Notes: generated by a model not told the origin, from the sequence alone. Shown: positions 52,052 to 61,726, counted from the first letter of the stretch. The stretch is 64,000 nucleotides of DNA from JAJDXW01 sp965223775 (GCA_965223775.1 OZ245021.1:1178001-1242000), one strand, 5' to 3'. Numbers and translations: made by a program.

Positions 52052-52060
52052 GGGGTCCTC

Positions 52061-53377
52061 TCAGCTCTCTCCCGGGCCGCCGGGCGCAAGCCAGGCGGCG
52101 ACCGCGTCCTTCAGGGCGGTGCGCGCAACGGTGCTCTGCGGGCGGTCCGCGCGCAAGGGCTTGATGCTCACTTCGCCCGCGGCCGCCTCCGCGTCGCCGA
52201 CGATGACCGCGATCTCCGCCCCGCTGCGGTTGGCGCGGCGAAGCTTGGTCCGGAATCCGCCCTCCCCGGCGTCCAGCACCGCGCTCATCCCCGCATCGCG
52301 CAGCTCTTCGGCCACCGCCGGCGCGACGCGGGCCGCGGCCGGGCCGACCGCCGCCACCCACGCCGCGGGCGGGGCCGGCTCCGCGGTCGCCCCCGATTCC
52401 GAGAGCAGGGCCACGAGGCGCTCGATGCCGGCGGAGAACCCCACCCCCGGCGTCGGGGCGCCGCCGATCTCCTCGACGAGTCCGTCGTACCGTCCGCCCC
52501 CGCAGACCGCGTTCTGTGCGCCGAGGCGGTCGGTGGTCCACTCGAAGACGGTCTTCGTGTAGTAGTCGAGACCCCGCACCAGGCGGGGGTTGACGGTGGA
52601 GGGCACTCCGGCCTCCTCCAGCATCCCGCGGAGGGTGTCGAAGTGATCGCGCGATTCCGGGTCGAGGGCGTCCATCAGCCTCGGCGCCGCCTCGATGACC
52701 TCCCGCATGTCGGGGTTCTTGCTGTCGAGGACCCGCAGGGGGTTCGTATCCGCCCGGCGCCGGGAGTCCTCGTCGAGGTCCGCCCGCCGGTCGAGGAGGT
52801 ACTCCGCGAGAAGCGAGCGATAGGCCCGGCGAGAGTCGGGCGTGCCGAGAGAGTTGAGCTCCAGACGCAGCCCGTCGAGGCCGAGACGCCGCCACAGGCG
52901 CGCGGTGAGCAGGATGATCTCCGCGTCCGCCTCCGGTCCGGAAGGCCCGAAGATCTCTCCGCCGAGCTGGTGGAACTGGCGGAACCGGCCCTTCTGGGGA
53001 CGTTCGTGGCGGAACATCGGACCCATGTACCAGAGACGGTGGACGCCGAGGTGGATGAAGCCGTTCTCGATGCCGGCCCGCACGCAGCACGCGGTCTGCT
53101 CCGGGCGCAGCGTGAGGCTGTCCCCGTCACGATCGGCGAAGGAATACATTTCCTTCTCGACGATGTCGGTCGCCCCTCCGATCGAGCGGACGAAGAGCTC
53201 GGTGCGTTCGAGGAGGGGGGTGCGGATCTCCTCGAACCCGTAGTCGTCGAGCACCGCGCGCGCGGTCGCCTCGAAGCGCTGCCACAACGCGATCGGTCCG
53301 GGGAGGAGATCGTGCATCCCCCGCACCGACGCGAGCGGCTTGCGGGGCAGTTCGGCCGAGGCGGGCATCGAAGCCAC
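52061..53377 (-). CDS. hisS: Histidyl-tRNA synthetase
   Basis: A 438-residue class II synthetase. Motif 1 is in IRTPLLERTELFVRSIG, motif 2 in MFRHERPQKGRFRQFHQ, the histidine loops in LVRGLDYYTKTVFEW and GGGRYDGLVEEIGG, and motif 3 in GVGFSAGIERLVALL. The C-terminal anticodon-binding domain follows (about 335-430). It charges tRNA-His in the cytoplasm. The gene lies only 7 bases after rodZ; the usual ispG between them is missing. Confidence 0.95.
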   Translation of the reverse strand: MASMPASAELPRKPLASVRGMHDLLPGPIALWQRFEATARAVLDDYGFEEIRTPLLERTELFVRSIGGATDIVEKEMYSFADRDGDSLTLRPEQTACCVRAGIENGFIHLGVHRLWYMGPMFRHERPQKGRFRQFHQLGGEIFGPSGPEADAEIILLTARLWRRLGLDGLRLELNSLGTPDSRRAYRSLLAEYLLDRRADLDEDSRRRADTNPLRVLDSKNPDMREVIEAAPRLMDALDPESRDHFDTLRGMLEEAGVPSTVNPRLVRGLDYYTKTVFEWTTDRLGAQNAVCGGGRYDGLVEEIGGAPTPGVGFSAGIERLVALLSESGATAEPAPPAAWVAAVGPAAARVAPAVAEELRDAGMSAVLDAGEGGFRTKLRRANRSGAEIAVIVGDAEAAAGEVSIKPLRADRPQSTVARTALKDAVAAWLAPGGPGES

Positions 53378-53384
53378 CGGCCGC

Positions 53385-54476
53385 TCAGGAGCCGAGCCGG
53401 AACCGGGCGGTGCCGGTATCCTGCTCGACGTGGGGCGAGAGGTCGAAGGGCACGCCGTTGTACTCGATCTCGATCCCGCTCGCGTAGCCCGCCACGATCC
53501 GTACGGGCGGCACGGCGGAGAGCTCGAGGACCGTGCCGGCGGACGCGAGGTTGCGGTAGATGAGGCGCTGTTCGGCGTCGCGGATCATGAGCCAGCAGTC
53601 TTCGTGGACCCGGATGACGAGCGAGGCCGGCTCCCCGGCCGCTCCGGCGGGAGGCCGCTCCGCCTCGCCGGAGGGGCCCGGTTCGACCGTTTCCGGGGGG
53701 GCGGGGGCCGATCCCGGGACTTGGTCCGAAGCGTCCTCCGCCGGCGCTCCGGCACCCTCGGCCTCGGGTGGGACGCTCTCCGCCGGCGCTCCGGCATCCT
53801 CGGCCTCGGGTGGGGTGTCCTCCGCCGGCGCCCCGGAATCCGTTACCGGGGCGGGCGCGGGCTCCGCCGGCTCGGCGCGGGCGGGGACCGGCGGGGGCTC
53901 GCCTTCGGGAGCGTCCGCCGCGTCCTCGCGGCCGGGCAGCTCCACCGGCCCGGCTTCGCCGCCCGGGGCCGGGGACTCGGCCGGTTCACCGGGACCTTCA
54001 CCGATACCGTGAGGAACGCCTGCCTCGTCCGGCTGCTCCACGGCGGGGCTCGACATCCCCCCGTCCTCCGTCCACTGCTCCCGCCACCAGAGCGCGCTGA
54101 GAGCGATGAGCACCGCGATCACGACGAGGGTCGTGATCGTGACGGTGAACTCCGAGCCGCGGGCCGTCGTCGGGGTGGTGTCCTGCGAGTGGAGCTGCGG
54201 CGGGCCGAAGCCTCGCCGGTCGTATGCTTCGAGGAGCGGTTCAGAGTCGATCCCGACGAGCCGCGCGTAGCTGGTCAGGTACCCGCGCAGAAAGACCGAA
54301 ACCGGGAAGAGGTCGAATCGGTCGGCCTCCAGGTTCTCGATGTGATGGCGGCTGAGGCGCATCCGCTCCGCGACGTCCGCGATCGAGAATCCGGCCGCCT
54401 CGCGCGCGTCTCGGAGCATCGCGCCGATGTTCTCCGGCGCGGCCTCGTTCTCGTCCAGCAGTTCGGAGACGGCCAT
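53385..54476 (-). CDS. rodZ: RodZ-type cytoskeletal/HTH membrane protein
   Basis: A 363-residue protein with the RodZ layout: N-terminal helix-turn-helix (AMLRDAREAAGFSIADVAERMRLSRHHIENLE), one membrane helix (TVTITTLVVIAVLIALSALWW, near 113-133), a long Pro/Glu/Ala-rich periplasmic linker, and a C-terminal DUF4115 beta domain (LVIRVHEDCWLMIRDAEQRLIY). RodZ anchors MreB to the inner membrane for rod-shape growth. The linker has tandem units such as GAPAEDTPPEAEDAGAPAES. Position between rlmN and hisS agrees. Confidence 0.9.
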   Translation of the reverse strand: MAVSELLDENEAAPENIGAMLRDAREAAGFSIADVAERMRLSRHHIENLEADRFDLFPVSVFLRGYLTSYARLVGIDSEPLLEAYDRRGFGPPQLHSQDTTPTTARGSEFTVTITTLVVIAVLIALSALWWREQWTEDGGMSSPAVEQPDEAGVPHGIGEGPGEPAESPAPGGEAGPVELPGREDAADAPEGEPPPVPARAEPAEPAPAPVTDSGAPAEDTPPEAEDAGAPAESVPPEAEGAGAPAEDASDQVPGSAPAPPETVEPGPSGEAERPPAGAAGEPASLVIRVHEDCWLMIRDAEQRLIYRNLASAGTVLELSAVPPVRIVAGYASGIEIEYNGVPFDLSPHVEQDTGTARFRLGS

Positions 54477-54569
54477 CGCGGGGCTAGCGTGCCGGCAACG
54501 CGAGGGCGCCCGCTCCGGGCGTCCGGCGAGCGTACATCGACCGCGTCCGGCGTTCGCGCGGAGGGAACA

Positions 54570-55709
54570 TCATGACACCGCGGCCGGGGCGCCCCGGCGG
54601 ACGCGGGCCGCGCGGGCGATCACCTCTCCGGCGAGCTGCCCGCACGCCGCGTCGATGTCGTCGCCTCTCGGGCGCCGGGTGATGGCGACGATCCCCGCCG
54701 CGTTCAGCCGCTCCCGGAACCCGTCGATCACCGTCTCGGGCGATCGGCGGAAAGGGGCCCCGGGAAAGGGGTTGAAGGGGATCAGGTTGACCTTCGCGGG
54801 AACCGGGCGGAGCAGCGCAACGAGGGCGCGCGCGTGCTCGGGCGAGTCGTTCACGCCGTCGAGCATGACGTACTCGAAGGTGATCTTCTGTTTCGGGTTC
54901 GCTTGCGCGTACCGCCGGCAGGCCGCCAGCAGCTCCGCGATGGGGTACTTGCGGTTGATGGGCACGAGGCGGTCGCGCAGCGCGTCGTCGGGTGCATGAA
55001 GGGACACCGCGAGGCTCACCGGAGCGCGGCGGGCGAGCCGGTCGATGGCCGGCACGACCCCCGCCGTGCTCAGCGTCACCCGCCGCCGCGCGAACCCGTA
55101 GGCCAGGTCCTCGAGCATCAGATCGATAGCCTCGGTCACCGCGTCGAAGTTGAGCAGCGGCTCCCCCATTCCCATCAGCACGACGTTCGTCAACGGACGG
55201 TCGAGCTCGCGCACCGCCAGCCAGACCTGGCCCGCGATCTCGGCCGCGGTGAGGTTCCGGTTGAAGCCCTGCCTTCCGGTGGAGCAGAACGCGCAGTCGA
55301 GCGGGCAGCCTACCTGGGACGACACGCACAGGGTGCCGCGTCGTCCTTCGGGGATGAACACCATCTCGACGCAGTTGCCGGAATCGACCCGCAACAGCCA
55401 CTTGCGCGTGCCGTCGGCCGAGGTGCGGTGCGCCTCCACGGCCGGCGCCCGGATCTCCGCGACCTCCGCGAGGCGCTCGCGCAGCGCGCGGCCGAGGTCG
55501 GTCATGGGCTCGAAGTCGCTCGCCCCCCGGGCGTGGACCCACTTGAGGACCTGGCGGGCCCGGAAGGGGCGTTCGCCGAGCGACGTGAAGAACGATTCGA
55601 GCTGCGGGCGGGCCAGGCCGAGCAGGTTGACCCGTTCCGCGGCGCCGGGGCCGGAGGCGGGGCCCGGGCGCTCCGGGAGCGGCTCGACGGTGACCGGCTG
55701 CGGGATCAT
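54570..55709 (-). CDS. rlmN: 23S rRNA (adenine2503-C2)/tRNA methyltransferase
   Basis: A 379-residue radical-SAM methyltransferase. The CX3CX2C iron-sulfur ligands are in VGCPLDCAFCSTGRQG, and the resolving/methyl-carrying cysteine is near the C-terminus in IDAACGQLAGE; the substrate-side cysteine Cys in the RlmN family is thereby accounted for. It methylates A2503 of 23S rRNA and A37 of some tRNAs. Start overlaps ndk stop (ATGA), giving the gammaproteobacterial ndk-rlmN-rodZ order. Confidence 0.95.
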   Translation of the reverse strand: MIPQPVTVEPLPERPGPASGPGAAERVNLLGLARPQLESFFTSLGERPFRARQVLKWVHARGASDFEPMTDLGRALRERLAEVAEIRAPAVEAHRTSADGTRKWLLRVDSGNCVEMVFIPEGRRGTLCVSSQVGCPLDCAFCSTGRQGFNRNLTAAEIAGQVWLAVRELDRPLTNVVLMGMGEPLLNFDAVTEAIDLMLEDLAYGFARRRVTLSTAGVVPAIDRLARRAPVSLAVSLHAPDDALRDRLVPINRKYPIAELLAACRRYAQANPKQKITFEYVMLDGVNDSPEHARALVALLRPVPAKVNLIPFNPFPGAPFRRSPETVIDGFRERLNAAGIVAITRRPRGDDIDAACGQLAGEVIARAARVRRGAPAAVS

Positions 55710-56137
55710 CGGGAGCGGGACTGGATCTCGTCCGGGGTGAAGAAGAAGGCGATCTCCTCCTTCGCGGTCTCCGGCCCGTCGGAGCCGTGCACGGCGTTCT
55801 CGTCGATGGAGCGGGCGAAATCGGCGCGAATGGTTCCCGGCGCGGCTTCCGCGGGGTTCGTCGCGCCCATGATCTCGCGGTTCCTGGCGATGGCGCCTTC
55901 GCCCTCGATCACCTGGACCATGACCGGACCGGAGGTCATGAACGCGACGAGGTCCTCGTAGAACGGCCGCTCGCGGTGCACCGCGTAGAACGCCCGCGCC
56001 TGGGCTTCGGTCGCATGCAGCATGCGGGCGGCGACGATCCGGAGCCCCACCTCCTCGAAACGCGAGTAGATCGCGCCGATGCGGTCGGCGGCTACCGCAT
56101 CGGGCTTGATGATGGACAACGTACGTTCGGCGGCCAT
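55706..56137 (-). CDS. ndk: Nucleoside diphosphate kinase
   Basis: A 143-residue NDK. The phosphate-accepting histidine is in SIDENAVHGSDGPE (about residue 118), and the conserved opening ERTLSIIKPDAVA and nucleotide-binding FMTSGPVMVQVIEGEGAI are present. It balances nucleoside triphosphate pools. The ATG at 56137 (MAAERTLS) is chosen over an upstream frame extension with no similarity. Overlaps rlmN by 4 bases. Confidence 0.95.
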   Translation of the reverse strand: MAAERTLSIIKPDAVAADRIGAIYSRFEEVGLRIVAARMLHATEAQARAFYAVHRERPFYEDLVAFMTSGPVMVQVIEGEGAIARNREIMGATNPAEAAPGTIRADFARSIDENAVHGSDGPETAKEEIAFFFTPDEIQSRSR

Positions 56138-56378
56138 GGAGGCGGTCTCTTGCGAGGAGGCGGTTTCACCGGCGGCTTGGGGATCTCCTGTCCCGAGCGC
56201 GAACACGGCCGCCGTCGGTTCGACCAATTCTAGCAGGAGCGGGCGGGGAAGCCGCGACGAAGATCGAAACGCGGGAACGCCTCTCGAATGCCCCGTTCGC
56301 GTCCCGTTCGCAGTGGAGCCGAGTCGGCGCGAAGCGGTGATGCGGTGCGTGCCGGCGGGAAGCCGGCGGGTCCGGAGG

Positions 56379-56702
56379 TCAGACGCCGAAGCTCTCGCCG
56401 CAGCCGCACTCATGCTTGACGTTGGGGTTGTGGAATACGAAGCCCTCGTTCAGCCCTTCGCGCACCACGTCCACCTCGGTGCCGTCGAGGAGGGGGAGGC
56501 TGTCCGCGTCCACGACGACCTTCACCCCGCGGCTCTCGCAGATCCGGTCCGACTCGGAGATGGCATCCGCTACTCCGGTTACGTAGGCAAAGCCCGAGCA
56601 GCCGCTCTTGCGGATGCCGAGGCGAAGCCCGAGCCCCGTCTCGCGGCCCGCGAGAAAGCGCTTGACGCGGTCGGCGGCGGAGGTGGTGAGGTGGATGGTC
56701 AT
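56379..56702 (-). CDS. iscA: Iron-sulfur cluster assembly carrier protein IscA
   Basis: A 107-residue A-type carrier with the three conserved cysteines (SGCSGFAY and the C-terminal ECGCGESFGV). It transfers iron-sulfur clusters to apo-enzymes such as the many iron-sulfur oxidoreductases encoded in this window. It follows the IscR-like gene by 26 bases on the same strand; iscS and iscU are not nearby. Confidence 0.92.
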   Translation of the reverse strand: MTIHLTTSAADRVKRFLAGRETGLGLRLGIRKSGCSGFAYVTGVADAISESDRICESRGVKVVVDADSLPLLDGTEVDVVREGLNEGFVFHNPNVKHECGCGESFGV

Positions 56703-56728
56703 GGTGGGGGCCTTGCCGGAGTCGGGAT

Positions 56729-57227
56729 TCAGATGGGGGCGCCGGTCCGATCGTCAAGTGCCTGCGGCCGCGGCGGCGCGACGGGCTGGCACTGGCGGTG
56801 CTGGCGGGCCGCCACCTCGCGGACCCGCTTGCGCTCCACGAGGTCGTCGAGATGGATGTCCCCGAGGAACTCCCGGATGTGGAGGCTGAGATTCGGTCCA
56901 CAGATCGTGGGTGAGGCAGCGTGCGTCGCTCTGGCAGTTCTCGCGCCCGCCGCACCGGGTGGCGTCCACCGTCCGGTCCACGGCCACGATCACGTCGGCG
57001 ACGGCCACCCGCGAAGGAGGCTGGCACAGCCGATAGCCGCCGCCCCGGCCGCGGGTGCCGGCGACGAGCCGCGCCTTGCGCAGGCGGGCGAAGAGCTGCT
57101 CGAGGAACGCGAGCGAGATCCCCTGGCGGTGTGCGATGTCGGTGAGCGCCACGGGGCCATCTCCATCGTGGAGAGCGAGATCGAGCATGGCCGTGACCGC
57201 GTATCGACTCCGGGTGTTGAGTCGCAT
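56729..57227 (-). pseudogene. iscR: Rrf2-family regulator IscR with a one-base frameshift
   Basis: The first 110 residues are a good IscR: MRLNTRSRYAVTAMLDLALH, the wing region and the three cluster cysteines plus histidine (RCGGRENCQSDARCLTH). Right after HDLW the frame breaks at about 56894. If one base is skipped there, the protein continues TNLSLHIREFLGDIHLDDLVERKRVREV to a stop at 56729, as in functional IscR (total about 165 residues). The frame as written instead gives a Pro/Arg-rich end at 56754. So either a recent one-base insertion or a sequencing error. The DNA-binding half is intact. Confidence 0.85.
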
Positions 57228-57413
57228 GTCGTCCGGGGCGATGAATCGGGGGGACCGGCAAAGTCACACATCCCGGCGGCCCAGTCAAGTGAGGGGCCGG
57301 AGGGGGCTTCGTGCGGGAAGGGGGCTCGGTCGCCGGGGGCGAAGCGCCGCGTCCGGGCGGCGGGGTGAGGACGCGCGTCCCCGGGGCGGACCGATGCCGG
57401 CCGGCGGGACCGC

Positions 57414-58523
57414 TCAGGCCGCCGTCCGGCGCAGCCACCACCAGCCGAGAAGGCCGAGGGCCGCGACCGGGGCCGCCGCCGCGAGCGGCGCGAACCAGTC
57501 GTACACGACGCCCATCTGGCTGACCACCTTCTGGAGGATGTGGAAGCCGATCCCGAGTGCGGCCCCGACCACGATGCGGGACCCGAACCCCGCCCGCCGG
57601 AGCGGCCCCAGCACCAGCACCACCGCGGTGAACAGCATCGCCGCGGTGGAGAACGGGGCCATGAGCCGGCCCCACAGGGCTGCATCGTAGTGCGCCGTTC
57701 TGAGGCCGTTCTCGCGCAGGTAGCGCATGTAGGAAACGATCTCGGGCAACGACAGCCACCCCGGACGGGCGGCGAGCCGATCGATCTGGTCCGCGCCGGC
57801 CGGCAGCCGCTGCAGTATCGACGCGACCCGCCTCGTCTCCACGCCGTCGTTCCACAAACGGCTGATCTCGACCTCCTCGAGGCGCCAGAGACCTTCCTTC
57901 GCGTCGCTCCCGGGCGGGCCGGAAGCCTTCTTCGGGGCCGCGAGGGAAGACGCACGGCGAGCCCGCCAGGCGGCGGCGAGCCGGCCGGCCTCGTTGAACT
58001 CGAACATGCGCACGTCGCGAAGCTGTCCGTTCGGCAACACCTCGCCGAAATGCAGGAACCGGCGCCCGTCCCGGCCCCAGAAACCGGTCCCGGACCGGGC
58101 CCCCGCCTGTCCGGTCAGGGCGGCGGTCCGCCAGTCGTGCGCGAGCCGTTCCGCCGGCGGTGCGAGCCATTCTCCGATCACGATCCCGACCGCGATGACC
58201 AGCGCGCCCGCCTGCATCGCCGCGCCGATGATCCGGGCGATCGGGGCGCCGGCCGCGCGCATCGCGGTGAGCTCCGAGCCGTGGGCGAGCCGCCCGAGGC
58301 CGAGCAGCCCTCCGATGAGGGTGGCCGCGGGCAGCAGGGCGTACATTCGGCCCGGCATGCGCATGACCACGAACGCGAGCGCCGCCGTGTAGTCGAAGTC
58401 GCCGCGGCCCACGTTGTCGAGATCGATGATGAGGTCGCCGATGAAGAACAGCGAGACGAGTCCGGTGAAGACGACGAGGATCCCGGCGAGCACGTGCCGG
58501 GCGATGTAGAGGTAGAGGATCAT
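57414..58523 (-). CDS. lptG: LPS export permease LptG
   Basis: A 369-residue inner-membrane permease with the six-helix layout of the LptF/LptG family: MILYLYIARHVLAGILVVFTGL opens helix 1, a long periplasmic beta-jellyroll domain is in the middle, and three more helices end with LGLLGWWWLRR. With LptF and the LptB ATPase it extracts lipopolysaccharide from the inner membrane. ATGA overlap with the end of lptF. Located between lptF and the iscR-iscA pair. Confidence 0.92.
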   Translation of the reverse strand: MILYLYIARHVLAGILVVFTGLVSLFFIGDLIIDLDNVGRGDFDYTAALAFVVMRMPGRMYALLPAATLIGGLLGLGRLAHGSELTAMRAAGAPIARIIGAAMQAGALVIAVGIVIGEWLAPPAERLAHDWRTAALTGQAGARSGTGFWGRDGRRFLHFGEVLPNGQLRDVRMFEFNEAGRLAAAWRARRASSLAAPKKASGPPGSDAKEGLWRLEEVEISRLWNDGVETRRVASILQRLPAGADQIDRLAARPGWLSLPEIVSYMRYLRENGLRTAHYDAALWGRLMAPFSTAAMLFTAVVLVLGPLRRAGFGSRIVVGAALGIGFHILQKVVSQMGVVYDWFAPLAAAAPVAALGLLGWWWLRRTAA

Positions 58524-59599
58524 CCCCGCATCCGTCTCCGGCTTCGCAGCGGACCCAGGGTGCGGAGGAAGAGGAAGGCCGCGGCGGCCGCGAAGCCGGC
58601 GTGTACCGGCCACACCCCGATCCCGGGCGGCAGGTCGCCAGACTGAATCGCTCCGGTAGCGCCGATCACCAGGCCGAGATAGGCGAGGTAGCACACGGCC
58701 CCGAGCAACAGGCTGTCGAACCGGCCCCGGGACCTGCCCGAGAGGGCGAACGCGACTCCCGCGAGCACGAGCGTCAGCACCGGCTGCGACAGGCGCCACT
58801 GGAGCTCGGCGGACGCAACCCGATCGGTGCGGCTCGCGGCCCACAGCCGCAGGGTCGACATCGTGTCCGCCCGGTCCCGGGCCGTGCGGGCCTCCGTCTC
58901 CCGGATGCGCACCGTATAGCGCCGGAAGCGGGTCGCCGACCATTCGCCCCCGCCGGGGGTCCCCACGTAGCGGCGGCCGTCCTCGAGCACCACGTACCGG
59001 CCGTCCGTCTCGGAGACGTAGCGGGCGTTCGGGGCCAGGATTACCTCGTCCATCTCGCCATGGGATGCGTGCATGAACACCCGCTCCATCGTGCGGTCTG
59101 CGCCGGTGATGCGTTCGACGTAGAAGACGGGGTCGGCGCGGCCGAAGTGCATGAAGCGCTCCGCGACGATCCGCGAAAGATCCGCCGAGTCGCGGGCGTG
59201 CACCTTCAGCGACTCGAATCGTTCGCTCACCAGCGGGGCGGCCGCCAGGGACAGCACGCCCGAGGTTGCCGCGAATCCGAGCCCGATGGAGAGCATCGTG
59301 CCGGCGAGCGCGCCCCGGCTCAGTCCGCTCGCGGTCATCGCGACGATCTCGTGATCGCGGTTCAGCCGCCCGAGAGCGAGGACGAGCCCCGCGAACAGGC
59401 TGGCCGGAAGCAGCGGGGTCAGGGCGTCGACGCACTTGAGGGCGACGAGCTCGAGGATGAACGCGCGTCCGATCTGCCCCGCCGCGGCGGCGGCCAGGTA
59501 GTTGGCGAACCGGGCCGCGATGACGACCAGCATCAGGGTGGCGAGCACGGCCGCGAACGCGAGGACCGTTTCGCGCACGAGGTAGCGGCGCAGGATCAT
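58520..59599 (-). CDS. lptF: LPS export permease LptF
   Basis: A 359-residue partner of LptG: helix 1 in RYLVRETVLAFAAVLATLMLVVIAARF, the conserved AMTASGLSRGALAGTML coupling region facing the ATPase, a periplasmic domain and three C-terminal helices. It is divergent from pepA, as in E. coli and relatives, with about 180 bases between the start codons. Confidence 0.93.
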   Translation of the reverse strand: MILRRYLVRETVLAFAAVLATLMLVVIAARFANYLAAAAAGQIGRAFILELVALKCVDALTPLLPASLFAGLVLALGRLNRDHEIVAMTASGLSRGALAGTMLSIGLGFAATSGVLSLAAAPLVSERFESLKVHARDSADLSRIVAERFMHFGRADPVFYVERITGADRTMERVFMHASHGEMDEVILAPNARYVSETDGRYVVLEDGRRYVGTPGGGEWSATRFRRYTVRIRETEARTARDRADTMSTLRLWAASRTDRVASAELQWRLSQPVLTLVLAGVAFALSGRSRGRFDSLLLGAVCYLAYLGLVIGATGAIQSGDLPPGIGVWPVHAGFAAAAAFLFLRTLGPLRSRRRMRG

Positions 59600-59780
59600 C
59601 GAGTCTCCGTTGCCGCGGGCGAAACCGGGACTTTGCGCGAAATGCGAGCTAGACTTCGCGGATTCACCGGATCACCAAAGGGTTGCCGGTCTTCGGCGGC
59701 CGCACCACCATCGGGCGCGAGGACTCCCGGATCGAACGACGGGCGCGAGCCTACAGCATACGGGAAACGAGGCCGAGTTG

Positions 59781-61286
59781 ATGGTCGAATTCTCTACCGC
59801 ACGTATCAATCCGCTCTCGAGGCGGACCGACTGCCTCGTGCTCGGGGTGTACGAACGGCGCGAGTTGACCCCTTCCGCCGGGGAGGCGGACGAGGCGACG
59901 GGCGGAGCGCTCGGCCAGTTGCTCGCGGACGGCGACCTCTCCCCGGCCGCCGGCTCGACCGCCCTCGTGCACCGCCCGCGGGGCCTGCCGGCCAAGCGGG
60001 TGCTGCTCGTGCGGCTCGGGGATCGGTTCGGTCTCGACGACCGCGCCTTCCGGCGGGCGGCCCGGGCGGCCGCACGGGCGGTTGCGGGCACCGGGTCTCG
60101 CGGGGCCGCGGATTTCCTCGCCGAGGCGGACGTGCGGGGCCGCGAAGACGCCTGGCGGATCCGCTGCATCGCGGAAGCCTACGGCGATGTCGCGTACCGG
60201 TTCGACGAAGGCAAGTCCGAGAAGGACGGCACGCCCCGCCCACGCCTGCGGCGCGTGGCGGTCCACTCGTCCGGCGGCGGTCCCGGCGCCCGCGCCGGCG
60301 CGCGCCGCGCGCTGGCCGAAGCGGCCGCGATCGATGGCGGGAAGCGTCTCGCCCGCGACCTCGGCAACCGGCCCGGCAACGTGTGCACGCCGTCTCATCT
60401 CGCGGACTGCGCGGTCGCCCTCGCGGGTGAGTTCGAGGCGGTGTCCACCGAAGTCCTCGAGGAGGAGCGGATGCGCGAGCTCGGCATGGGCGCCCTGCTC
60501 GCGGTCGCGCGCGGGAGCCGGCAGCCGCCGAAGCTCATCGTCGTCGAGTACGCCGGAGGGGACCGGGACGAAGCGCCGATCGTCCTGGTCGGAAAGGGCG
60601 TGACGTTCGACTCCGGCGGCATCTCCATCAAGCCGGCCGCGGCCATGGACGAAATGAAGTTCGACATGTGCGGGGCGGCGAGCGTGCTCGGGGCGGTCCG
60701 GGCGGCGGCGCAGCTCGGCCTCCCCCTCAACGTGACGGCCATCGTCCCGGCGGTCGAGAATCTTCCCGACGGCCAGGCCTGCAAACCGGGCGACGTCGTG
60801 ACCTCGCTTTCCGGCCAGACCATCGAGGTCCTCAATACCGATGCCGAGGGACGGCTCATTCTGTGCGACGCGATCGGCTACGCGGAGCGCTACGATCCGG
60901 ATACGGTCATCGACGTCGCCACCCTCACCGGTGCGTGCATCATCGCGCTCGGCCACGTCGCGAGCGGCCTTTTCACGAATTCCCGCGAGCTCGGCGACGC
61001 CTTGCTGGCGGCCGCCGAAAGCTCCGGCGACCGTTGCTGGGAGCTTCCGGTGTGGCCGGAGTACGAGGAAGCGCTGAAGAGCAACTTCGCGGACGTCGCC
61101 AACGTCGGCGGCCGGGCGGCGGGATCGGTGACGGCAGCGGTCTTTCTCTCCCGCTTCGCGCGCGAGCGGCGCTGGGCGCACCTCGACATCGCGGGCACCG
61201 CGTGGGAGAGCGGAAAGAACAAGGGATCGACCGGACGCCCGGTACCGCTTCTCGTCCAGTACCTCATCGACCGGGCGCGACGGTAG
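59781..61286 (+). CDS. pepA: Leucyl aminopeptidase (PepA/cytosol aminopeptidase)
   Basis: A 501-residue M17 aminopeptidase. The two-metal site is complete: GKGVTFDSGGISIKPAAAMDEMKFDMCGA and the signature NTDAEGRLILCDAIGYAE, with catalytic Lys and Arg in those blocks. It removes N-terminal residues from peptides in the cytoplasm; in E. coli it also acts as a DNA-binding factor in site-specific recombination. The ATG at 59781 is chosen where similarity begins; an adjacent TTG at 59778 is possible. First gene of pepA-holC-valS. Confidence 0.93.
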   Translation: MVEFSTARINPLSRRTDCLVLGVYERRELTPSAGEADEATGGALGQLLADGDLSPAAGSTALVHRPRGLPAKRVLLVRLGDRFGLDDRAFRRAARAAARAVAGTGSRGAADFLAEADVRGREDAWRIRCIAEAYGDVAYRFDEGKSEKDGTPRPRLRRVAVHSSGGGPGARAGARRALAEAAAIDGGKRLARDLGNRPGNVCTPSHLADCAVALAGEFEAVSTEVLEEERMRELGMGALLAVARGSRQPPKLIVVEYAGGDRDEAPIVLVGKGVTFDSGGISIKPAAAMDEMKFDMCGAASVLGAVRAAAQLGLPLNVTAIVPAVENLPDGQACKPGDVVTSLSGQTIEVLNTDAEGRLILCDAIGYAERYDPDTVIDVATLTGACIIALGHVASGLFTNSRELGDALLAAAESSGDRCWELPVWPEYEEALKSNFADVANVGGRAAGSVTAAVFLSRFARERRWAHLDIAGTAWESGKNKGSTGRPVPLLVQYLIDRARR

Positions 61287-61291
61287 CGCCG

Positions 61292-61726
61292 TTGGACGCG
61301 CCACGGATCGATTTCTATCTCCTCGAGGCGCCGGAGGCCCCCGCGAGCGACGCGACCGCGTGCCGGATCGCGGAGAAGGCTTGGCGCCACGGCCACCGGG
61401 TGCACCTGCACGCCGACTCGCCGGAGTCGGCCCGGCGCCTGGACGACCTGCTCTGGACCTGGCGGGACGAGAGCTTCGTTCCCCACGCGGTGTGCGGCGC
61501 GAACGATGCCGCGGGCGGGGTCTCGGTCACGATCGGTTGGGGCGCGCTGCCCGAGTTCGCCGGCGACGTCCTTCTCAACCTCGACTCTCGCGTGCCGGAC
61601 GGCTTCGAGCGCTTTGCGCGGATCGCGGAGGTCGTCGGCGGAGCGGACTCCGCCCGGGACGACGGCCGCGAGCGATTTCGCCGGTACCGCGCGCATGGCT
61701 GCGAGCTCCGGACCCACCGGCTCTGA
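61292..61726 (+). CDS. holC: DNA polymerase III chi subunit
   Basis: A 144-residue protein, IDFYLLEAPEAPASDATACRIAEKAWRHG at the start and GWGALPEFAGDVLLNLDSRVPDGFERF in the middle, the pattern of HolC. It links the clamp loader to single-strand-binding protein. TTG start 5 bases after the pepA stop; no ATG or GTG is better placed. The gene order pepA-holC-valS supports it strongly. Confidence 0.9.
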   Translation: MDAPRIDFYLLEAPEAPASDATACRIAEKAWRHGHRVHLHADSPESARRLDDLLWTWRDESFVPHAVCGANDAAGGVSVTIGWGALPEFAGDVLLNLDSRVPDGFERFARIAEVVGGADSARDDGRERFRRYRAHGCELRTHRL

